Shown here: piece by piece, positions 38,286-47,000 of the stretch
How positions within the stretch are numbered: the first letter of the stretch is position 1
How the letters are laid out: each line of letters opens with the position of its first letter
Notes under the pieces: generated by a model
Told to the model about the DNA's origin: nothing
Databases searched by the model: none
The model's input: only the letters and a program-made list of their open reading frames with translations
Assembly (NCBI GenBank): GCA_002633025.1
Contig: NMRB01002200.1
Span: forward strand, 55,492 to 119,491
Reading direction: 5' to 3'
DNA from: Notospermus geniculatus
Lineage: Eukaryota; Nemertea; Pilidiophora; Heteronemertea; Lineidae
DNA: 64,000 nucleotides
Program-made: the position numbers and the translations under genes

Positions 38286-39012
38286 GGGTAATGAGCAATA
38301 GGCCTACGTCCTCAATGATTACACCATGTTAATAATAATAATAATAATTTTATTATATTAAAGTGCTAAAGAATGTTAAGACATTTTCTAAGCACTGTAC
38401 AGATAAGAGTCAAAATGATTAAAACAATTTAAGTAAGGAAGAAGATAAAACATTAACTAAAATAATTGGTAAAAAGAGTTGTCTTGAGAGATCTCTTAAA
38501 AACATTAGTGCTGTCAAGAGCGCGCATATGAGCAGGGAGGGAATTCCACAGTCTGGCAGCCAGAACACTCAGGCTCCGGTCACCGTAACTCCCGTTGGCT
38601 CGTGGGATTGAAAGGACCCACGGATCATCTGAAGACCGAAGCCTGCGCCCCGGCGTACGCAGACTGAGGAGTTCCCCCAAGTACCCAGGACTGTCCACCT
38701 GATGCAAAACCTTATGTGTTATCAGGAGGACACGGTACTCAATGCGCGCTGTACTCAATGCGCGCTGTTGCTCAATGTTGCTGAATCATGAATTTTCTTT
38801 ACTAGCCAGTAGCCGTTGGTCGGTTCGTAAGTTGAAACAAGCTGTTGACATTGCTGTCTACGTCATAACGGTTCCTTATTTGCAGCCGATCTTTGGCATC
38901 GTTGGTTTACAAGGAAACTTCCTAACATTCTAACGAACCAGCAGAAGTAGGCCTGCAGCTTGTTACCGCGTGATTCATGTTTAAACGCTGGGTGGCTCTT
39001 GAAGTGACAATA
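38286..39012 (+). pseudogene. decayed first part of the GPCR, unit C, split by a LINE fragment
   Basis: ATGAGCAATAGGCCTACGTCC...ACACCATGTT (38291-38330) and, after the LINE insertion, GCTGAATCATGAATTTTC...GTTGACATTGCTGTCTACG...GGTTTACAAGGAAACTTCC (38780-38940). Same relic as in A and B, with the same in-frame TGA. Confidence 0.8.
38331..38774 (-). mobile_element. non-LTR retrotransposon 3' end (CR1/L2-like)
   Basis: The minus frame has RIEYRVLLITHKVLHQ, then RSSDDPWVLSIPRANGSYGD, then RSLSVLAARLWNSLPAHMRA, then FKRSLKTTLF: the usual C-terminal end of the reverse transcriptase ORF of CR1/L2-type LINEs. It ends in an (ATT)n tail (AATAATAATAAT at 38331 on plus). ATGTT is duplicated at 38326-38330 and 38775-38779. 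5'-truncated, as normal for LINEs. The missing preceding part of a similar element is at 50196-50345. Confidence 0.85.
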
Positions 39013-39070
39013 ATATGAAGCTTTGCACGAATACATGTATGTACGCTGACATTTCGAAAAACTGACGTCG

Positions 39071-39455
39071 ATGATGCACCTGGAAATGAGCAACACGTCC
39101 ACAATGATCACACCATCCGTTGGTGAATCGAGTAGGCCTGCGACAGCTGCCGTCAGTTCGTTGAAATACGCTGTTGACATTGCTATCTACGTCATGACGG
39201 TTCCTTTGCCGCCGATCCTTGGCATTGTTGGTCTGCTGGGAAACTGCCTGAGCTACATTCTAATGAGCCAGAAAAAGTATGCCAAAAGCACGGCGTGTTT
39301 CTACATGCGCTGTCTGGCCGTTTTAGATTGTTTCTACATCTACGGAAGAATGTTTCTGCGTTATATTTTGGTGATGGCGCCACATCGTTTTGAGAATATC
39401 CGCGTCAAGCATCCATTTTGTTTGTACTATTTCACGAATTTCAAATTGGGACAGT
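39071..39455 (+). CDS. class A GPCR, copy C, partial (cut at N)
   Basis: The first 128 codons of the same receptor: N-terminus with Glu for Asp and Thr for Ser changes, TM1, TM2 and the start of TM3 up to FKLGQ. A single N at 39456 follows, and the sequence beyond is unrelated and soon has a stop. No further receptor sequence appears downstream, although the unit's 3' block resumes at ~40275. It may be a real truncation or a misjoin. No stop or frameshift occurs before the N. Confidence 0.75.
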
Positions 39456-39539
39456 NTAATGACTGGATCGTCTCCAAATTTTTATCATACATGTAGGTGT
39501 ATCTAATTAGGATACATAACATATATAACGGGTTTTTGA

Positions 39540-40250
39540 TTTGACCTACTTTTCAAGGTCACAGAGGTCAAAGTTCTACAAAAGTGACGAACCTGCCACA
39601 GGTCCTCATTATTTCACCGAGCATCTTCATATCTTGCATAAACATGTATTAGAGGGGTACCTTCAAAAGTACCGAGTTCCGGTCCGAATCGGACATCCAA
39701 TATGGCCACCAGGTGGCGTAACCTGAAAATCATCCAAGCGCTATAACTCAGGAACGGCTTGACCCAGAGTGCTCAAACTTGATATTTACCTCTCTCCAGG
39801 TGACCTTTACAAGCGCGTCAAATTTCGGCCTGATTAAACTTCCAATATGGCCGCCAGGTGGCGTAACCCGAAAATCATGAAATGTGCTATAACTCAGGAC
39901 GACTTGACCCAGAGCGCTCAAATGTGCTATGTGGCTCCCTGCTCCCTCTAGATGACCTTTAGTTCTGCTGAAAGGTTTCGGGATAGACTTGGGTTAAAGT
40001 GTGAAGTCGGATGACACCTCTACCGTTGTTGATATCAGACTATAAACCCAAACTTTAACTTTAACTTTTTTTTTATGTGCATGTGAAGTTTTGGCCCGAT
40101 CGGACATCCAATATGGCCGCCAGGTGGCATAAGTTCCATAACCCAACAATCATTGAAGTCCTGCAATTTGGGAATGACCTGACCCAGATTGCTCATAACT
40201 GACATGTACCTCTCTCTGTCATTACACTGTTATGTCCAAACGAGTGAGCA
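39540..40250. repeat. imperfect tandem repeats with GGTGGCGTAA words
   Basis: Three or four ~130-260-bp units share ATCGGACATCCAATATGGCC, CAGGTGGCGTAAC, CTATAACTCAGGA and CTTGACCCAGAG. No coding sequence. Each full unit carries a match to the vertebrate/fly CTCF core (see findings). Confidence 0.7.
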
Positions 40251-40274
40251 CATGGTCCATGGACCATTTCATTT

Positions 40275-40980
40275 TACATAAGAAATCGAAGTGTCGGAAC
40301 AGTCTTCGGTACTACATGATACTGCGAATAGGCCAACCAAGAGGTGGAGGTGACTCCCTGATATGCATTTGTTAATCACTTCACCGTTGGCGCACTGAAT
40401 TTGAAGCCGCCGGAACACCTTTGAAGTGACTCCATCAATTTACTGCAAAAAGATAGGCAGTTGGGGGTTGATATTCATGTTTTCATTTAGGTCCTCCCAA
40501 AAACCCGAATGGTGATGTTGGATTTCAACTCTGTTGCTACTTTCACACAAAATACGGATTTAAACCGAATGCCGAAGTGCGCACTCCGGAATTCGGCTTA
40601 GTTAGTGCGCATCAAAAACCATAATGCACTACGATTGCTTGCGCTGCGACGGAACAGTCGGGAATCACCTTCAGGTCGCAAAAGTGAAAAGGTGTGTGCT
40701 CATCGTGGAACAGGCGGCATCTGGACACGGCTGAATCGTAACCGTGTTCAGGTCTCCTGCGACTACAGCATCGCAAAGTTCTGGCAGTCATGTGACTTGT
40801 GCTCATGTGACTTCTTCAAGAATGTTCTGCCAGTCATGCGACTTGTGATCATGTGACTTCTTCAAGAAAGTTCTGGCAGTCATGTGACTTGTGACGATGT
40901 GACTTTTCAAGATGGCAGCGCCCATGCAATGTATGAAAATGCTGGTCACTCATTGGTTAACTAAAATAGACCAAAGAGAC
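40275..40980 (+). other. GPCR unit C: shortened 3' block and border repeat
   Basis: 40275-40325 matches the sequence just after the receptor stop in A and B (AAATCGAAGTGTC-GGAACAGTCTT). 40395-40460 matches the far part (CTTTGAAGTGACTCCATCA). The middle ~2 kb of the A block is absent. 40690-40975 repeats the border block of 36870-37110. Confidence 0.6.
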
Positions 40981-41426
40981 TAATTGGCTTCTAGTGTGAA
41001 CTCTAGCCGGTGACAGACTGGCGCGTAAGCAACGAGTCGGGAAAGCGTTCAACCAATCACGGAGGTGGTAACACGTATCGAAATACCTACCGAACGAAGA
41101 ATCTGATTGGCGGAACGCCTGCATGCAGGACGCGCGGCGTACGCGCCAGTCTGTCACCGGCTTTATTCCTATGCAAAGCACTAGTACGGTTTAAGTTCGG
41201 ATTAAAACGCTCGTGTGAACACTGCAGAGGAATTTAAACTTAGGGTGACATCGGGAAGGGTAGGAAGATTCCAAACCCATCATCCTAATTTCTTTTATGC
41301 CTGGTAAGAGTACATTATAAATCGACACGTAACATACTTTGAGGGATTCTATAAAAGAAGCTCTCCTGCGATAGAATCAGGCCTGAAGACAATCAAACAA
41401 GAAAGATGAAACCCTGGAAGTATGTA

Positions 41427-41708
41427 TATGGCAAGCCATTTGCCTAAAAAAACGGCATCCTTACATGTATTTTTCTAGCTGAATTCTTATTTTTCTAAAT
41501 CCAACCTGAAATCGACATTGAAAAAAATCGCCTTCGAAAAAATGTCGACTTTGAAAAAAATGTCGACTTGAAAAAAATGTTTTTTTGAAAATGTCAATTA
41601 GAAATATGGGAATTTGAACCAAAATTTCAGGTTGGATTTAGAAAAATAACAATTAAACAAGAAAAATACATGTATGATGCCGTTTATTTAAGCAAACGGC
41701 TTGCCATA
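41427..41708. mobile_element. foldback element with A-rich core
   Basis: TATGGCAAGCCATTTGCCTAA...TTATTTTTCTAAATCCAACC and reverse ...GGTTGGATTTAGAAAAATAA...GCAAACGGCTTGCCATA. The core has repeated GAAAAAAATGTCGACTT words. Confidence 0.8.
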
Positions 41709-41739
41709 GTTTTGGCACTTTGCCCAGAAAGAGGTACCC

Positions 41740-42052
41740 ATGTCCTGGGATCTTCAGTTATTGGCTGTGATTTAATGGAACACAACTTAAGATTACTACC
41801 ATAAAACCGAATACAAGTGGGGAGTATAATACTCCGCGGTGGGACTTAACCATAAGCCCAAGCTAATAAAGAGACTTTACGCGGCATATGTCGCAATAAT
41901 CAAGATTTGAGTGCTCATGATTCAGTCCTTAGGTCGTCTGCCGTGGGAGTGGACAGTTTATGGGTTTGATCGCAGACAAGAAGATTATCGCGAGGAAGGC
42001 GAAGCAACAGCGCTCTATCCCTTTTTGAAGTCACTTGAAACATTGAAAGAAC
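41740..42052. repeat. duplicated block D1, first part
   Basis: Matches 56337-56580 and 56772-57050 in D2 (CAGTTATTGGCTGTGATTTA...CTTACGCGGCATATGTCG...GAAGCAACAGCGCTCTATCC). Noncoding. D2 carries it twice in tandem with period ~435 bp. Confidence 0.8.
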
Positions 42053-42369
42053 TACGGTGGCTGATAAAGGCCATCATATTTTTATTTTTCGAAAGGCCAT
42101 CATATTTTTATTTTTCGTAAGATCATATTTTTATTTTTCGTAAGTCGGGCGCCCGACTTATAACTCGGGCGCCCGACTTATATCTCGGGCGCCCGACTTA
42201 AGACAGGTCATTATTTATTTTTTTCATAAGTCGGGCGCCCGACTTATATCTCGGGCGCCCGACTTAAGACANCGGGCGCCCGAGTTATAAGTCGGGCGCC
42301 CGACTTACGAAAAATAAAAATATGATCTTACGAAAAATAAAAATATGATGGCCTTTATCAGCCACCGTA
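42053..42369. mobile_element. foldback element with array of GTCGGGCGCCCGAC palindromes
   Basis: The ends TACGGTGGCTGATAAAGGCC are exact inverted repeats. The arms continue through CATCATATTTTTATTTTTCG words (three in the left arm, two in the right). The centre (about 42141-42305) has seven copies of CGGGCGCCCG in TAAGTCGGGCGCCCGACTTA-type units, most spaced exactly 20 bp. There is a single N at 42272. AAGAAC is duplicated at 42047-42052 and 42370-42375. D2 has the empty site CATTGAAAGAACGCATCAC at about 57201-57219. No coding sequence. Confidence 0.9.
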
Positions 42370-42436
42370 AAGAACGCATCACTCATACCGCACGATTTCT
42401 TCATTATATGTGATTTCTCAAAATTCGTTGTACGCA

Positions 42437-42602
42437 TGTGGCGGTCTAGGAAAACCCGTCGGATGACGCTGAATGATCAACATGGGCTGTCAGATTGCCT
42501 GTGCATTGATCTGCTACAGTTTCCCCGTTACGTAGTACATTTCAGCTATTGAAATGTGCGGGTTCACCAAGGCATCCGACGCGTTTTCCTAGACCGCCAC
42601 AC
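42437..42602. mobile_element. TGTGGCGGTC-ended MITE (D1)
   Basis: TGTGGCGGTCTAGGAAAACC...CGTCGGAT and reverse ATCCGACGCGTTTTCCTAGA-CCGCCACA. The orthologous copy in D2 is 57273-57437, so it predates the duplication. Confidence 0.85.
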
Positions 42603-42686
42603 ATATAGAGGGTAGATATAAAATTTCCAGGTCAAAACATTCTAGTTGCGGGACCGGGTTAACTCTATACTGCTAGTGACCTAAGC

Positions 42687-42928
42687 CAAGATACAGAATA
42701 GCACAAAATTGACACACAAAATGATAATAAGCAAGAAGTCAATCTCCAGAATTCACGAATTTTCGACCCCAACCGGGGTCTATTTCAAGTGGAACTTTAC
42801 AATCTGAAACTCTAGAAAAGACTCAAGACTCTTTTCTAGAGTTTCAGATTGTAAAGTTCCACTTGAAAAAGACCCCGGTTGGGGTCGAAAATTCGTGAAT
42901 TCTGGAGATTGACTTCTTGCTTATTATC
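42687..42928. mobile_element. full-length foldback element of the TTTTCGACCCCAAC family (D1 only)
   Basis: Near-perfect ~100-bp arms at 42725-42926: TAATAAGCAAGAAGTCAATC...TTTTCGACCCCAACCGGGGTC...CTCTAGAAAAGACTC, then the reverse. The whole segment, including ~38 bp to the left of the palindrome, is flanked by a 15-bp direct repeat GCTAGTGACCTAAGC (42672-42686 and 42929-42943). D2 lacks it. Confidence 0.85.
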
Positions 42929-42943
42929 GCTAGTGACCTAAGC

Positions 42944-43475
42944 GATGCATTGCGTATTTCAATATGGCCGCCATTTCGGTGGTGAACGTGAACTGCGATT
43001 TGAAACCACTCCTTTATGTCTCGTTTTTTGGAAAACGACAAGAATAATGCCTGTAGGATGATACCAAATCGATTGACGTATGGTAAGTCAATTTTGACCC
43101 AGACGTTGCGGAAAAAATCGGCCGTAAAACCACGCGTCGTATAGAAGTGGAATGAAGTTTTATTTCAATCCATGTATAACTACAATGTAGTTGGCAATAA
43201 TCACTTGGGATGATGTCATATTGTGCCATCCATCAATAATTCATTTTGAGGAGAAGTTTTACTTGAACTTCTATTTTGAGTGATCTCCACGAAATTCTGT
43301 CATAAAACAATATGTGATCCAGTCTGGCAACAGCAGTCGCATGTCGCTCAGAAGGTGAGCCTCAACGAACTAAGATGACACCAGGAGAGAATGGAAGAAA
43401 TAGATTATTTCAGATTTCATAACAGCAAAAAATATTAAAACTGACAAACATTTGTCTCAAACTACCTAGCTAAGC
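42944..43475. repeat. duplicated block D1, second part
   Basis: Matches 57490-58020. Includes CAATATGGCCGCCATTTCGG and TTGGGATGATGTCATATTGTG. Short frames here are shared but carry indels between copies, so no gene is called. Confidence 0.75.
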
Positions 43476-43748
43476 GGCCCATACACGCCCAATATTAATG
43501 CAGAATATGAGGATCAAAATGGGCAATATTATTGCCAATATTCTTTCTACTCATCATACCAGAAAGACTCCATTTGGACTCCAAAGACTCCAATAGGGAG
43601 TTTTCGCAAAGCCCCCGAAACGCCAACGCGAACGCCAAACCCTATTGATGGATGCCATGAAGAGAGCACCGATCAAAAGGATAGATGTTCGCGTTGGCGT
43701 TGCGGAGGCTCTACGAAAACTCCCTATTATTGCACGTGTAGTGGCCGC
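43476..43748. mobile_element. GGCCCATACACG-ended MITE carrying a nested MITE
   Basis: GGCCCATACACGCCCAATATT... and reverse ...ATTGCACGTGTAGTGGCC. The D2 counterpart (58027-58172) is uninterrupted. Here a TAGGGAG element is inserted at 43594-43727. Confidence 0.8.
43594..43727. mobile_element. TAGGGAG-family MITE
   Basis: TAGGGAGTTTTCGCAAAGCC...CGAAACGCCAACGCGAACG, then the reverse with GCGTTGCGGAGGCTC, ending ACGAAAACTCCCTA. TA at both ends. Absent from the D2 counterpart, so it entered after the duplication. Confidence 0.9.
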
Positions 43749-44012
43749 TTACACTGTAAGAGCGACATGCGCCTGGTTTTGCTGTGGAAGGTCACATATA
43801 TAGGCCTACATATCCGTATTCAGGGCTGGTTAATTAGACTGCAACCGATATACATACATGTAATCCTTTCGATGACGAGCTTAATCATTTTTAGTCATTT
43901 TAATGTGAAATGAAATTTCTGAATCAACTGTTTTGGCACCATATCCGATATCACAGACTTTACGTTCCCGAAGTAAGAATTTCAACTTCCCATTGCTTCA
44001 TTTCCTCTTCGG

Positions 44013-47000
44013 TTAGGAACCTGGCGTTTTGTTATTGCAACCATCACTTTGACACACCTCCGGAAAGCATCTCTCCTCCAGGAGAAAGTCAGGCAGCCAT
44101 GTTTGTAGATAGCAGCTTCGGGTGATGTAAGATTCCCTGCAGGCTCGGCCGAACTCATAGGGCTCCTCTGGAAAAAAGGCTCTCATTAAAAAAATAGCTG
44201 AATAAAATGTATGTGGTTTGACAACATGGCCCACCATTTGTCTGTACTACCTCATACTTCGTACGCACAAACCCATGGAGAACTTCGCCGTGATTTGTAT
44301 ATCCCTCGCACCTCGAGTTGCCGATCAGGACACTTTTTTCTTTAGTGGTCAAAGGGGCAAACCAACCTCCCATCCTGGTTGGAAGCAATCCAATTAAACA
44401 AACCGCTGTGTATTCTCTGGTTGTAAAGTATTAGGAACGAGGATGGTCACAATCCGGCCTTCTATCAATTGCAATACACTACATGTGCTCACATGAAAAA
44501 AAGGAACGATTTATCCTACAAACAAGAGAAGGTTGGTGTACAGAAAAACTGACATGGTATTTAGAAATGTCCAGGGGCCGCATGCATAAAAAACTGACAT
44601 GGCATTTAGAAATGTCCAGGGGCCGTATGCATAAAACATCTTAAGTGTAAAATTTCCTTTAAACTATTGTTCCAAACAAAAGATAAGAGAAATTTTACAC
44701 TTAAGATGTTTTATGCATACGGCCCCAGATTTATTGCAAACGTTAACAATCCATGATGAAAAACGGTTCAGCGGGAGTCAGTCCACAAACAGGATCATCC
44801 GGTTGAAAACAGCTTACCACAGCGAAGTTTGTCAAGGGTTTGTGTGAGCGTAGTCGGAGGGCGGAGCGATGTCACAACCCTTGGTAGTCAAGATGGAGGT
44901 TTGATGGATAATGAACATCCGCGGCATGGAGAAAACGCGGAATTCCACGGAAATTCGCCAAAAAATCCGCGACTCATAGTATGCATCACCTGATCGGAGG
45001 TGCATTTTTTTTGCTAAAATACTGCTGCACAAAATATCCCCAGCAGTTGTTCCCTATGAAATCTTGCACTGCAGTTTTTGTGTTCATGTGGCTGAGTGTG
45101 AATAGATACAAAGAAGGGAAATTATGGTGAAAAGAGATAAGGTAAATGGAGGAGAAAGCAAGATGAGACATGAAGACACATTAAGGGCATGGTCAAGTAA
45201 GGATGAGGCAAAATAGGATAATTTAGGTAAAGAAAAAAATTGAAAGGCCACTCAAGAAAAGGTAAAATGAAAGAAAGGCAAAATAATGTAGGAAAAGGTG
45301 AGATGAGACTAAGGCCATATGGAACAAGGCGAAATAGGAAGAAGGCAAAATAAGAGCAAGGCGAATAAAGACGAAGGCAAGATGAGAGAAGGCAAATTAG
45401 GAAGAAGGCAAATTTAGACAAATGCGAATTGAGGCAAGGCAGGTAAGACAAGGCGAAAAAAGACAAAGGCAAATTAAGATAAAGGCAAAACTAGAAAAGG
45501 CCACTCAAGAAAAGGCAAAACGAAACAGAGGCAAAACAGGAAAAGGCGAGGTAGAAAAAGGCAAATAGAGACAAAGGTAAAATGAGATAAGGCGAAGTAG
45601 GGGAAGGCAAAATGAGAGAAGGCGAATCGGGAAAAGGCGAAATGTACTTTTTCAAGGCGAAATGCGAAATGGGAAAAGGCGAAATGAGATAAGGCGAATA
45701 GGGCATGTACCTTTTGTTTCTCCGGCATTATATTCGACACACCACTCATTCCCTGATGGACATTCTGTTGCCTCACCGGGATTCATAATGCAATTCACAT
45801 TGGTCCATGTGCCATCAACAAGTTGCTCCGATTTACACTGGTGGCATCGAAGGGTTGACACTGAAATAAGCAAAAGAAGGTAGCCTTCAGTTTGTTCTCG
45901 TTTAGTATACAGTATACATTAGCGAGGTTTCGCAAATCTGACGAAACACAAAGTACGAAATTCAACTTTCATTTCCAGGACCTAATGTACATGTATTTCT
46001 GGAGATGGTTGCTACCACAAATGTCCCTGCTGCCAGTGCGTGTTTTAGCAATCATGTAAGACCAAGGGAGTTATAGCGCATCTTGAATTTTTAAATTTCC
46101 ACTTCGTATCTACGAAGCGGAAACGAAAGATAAATTTGAAAGTTTAATATACTCCATAACTCTATCGGTCTAACGTCATACGCTAAAAGAAGCTCTTACA
46201 CTAGCAGGCAATATTTGTGGTACCAACCATCTCCTGAAATACATTACGTTGAACTGAAGTCCAATTTCTTATTTCGTACTTCGTGTTTCGTCAGATTTGC
46301 GAAACCTCACTATTGTAGCCTCAGTTAATAAGTGGCTGACGAACAAGGCCTTGGCTGCTAAGAAAGGACTATGGCACACCCGCGTGAACCATTTAAATAC
46401 GCCGCTCGGCTTGTGATACAAGTACATTTGATGTGTAGGCCTATCAACCCGAAGCTGTGGTGAAATTTACTACTTTCTGTGAACAATTGGAATTTCGGGA
46501 TTGCCCAAAAATACTGGACCCAAGTTTAGATTAATTCTTGCATTTTCCTTCCTCGCTCATGATGATAAAATGATTTAACCTTCCAAACAGCTCAACAAGG
46601 AAAAACAGTAGATTCAAATTGATCTCTAGTTTACATGTACATTCTTTGGACTAAACAGCCCTGTTTACACTACATATAAATCCCCGGGCTTTTTGAGCCC
46701 GTGACAAGCCCGTGACTGAAAAAACATTGCCTGAGATCCGGCGCGCTTCTACACCACTAAAATCTAGCTGAGCGTACACATGTAATTGCTACGCCCGGCG
46801 ATAGGGTCGCGGCTGGCACGCACTCTTCAGGAGGAGGAGGCGCTAAATTGCAGTGCTGGCCGACTTCCCGTTACCAGTGGTTACCTTGACATTGTCAATG
46901 ATTGTCATGCTTGTTGCNGAATTTTGAGCTGGATTTTTTTTCTAAAAGTCATTTTTTTCTTGAAAGCGAGGGCGATTTTTTGAATGAAACTTTTACCAAT

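Noticed and set aside
45122-45776. Phe/Leu/Pro-rich minus-strand frames in the purine tract
   Set aside because: Products of the low-complexity repeat; all frames on that strand stay open for the same reason.
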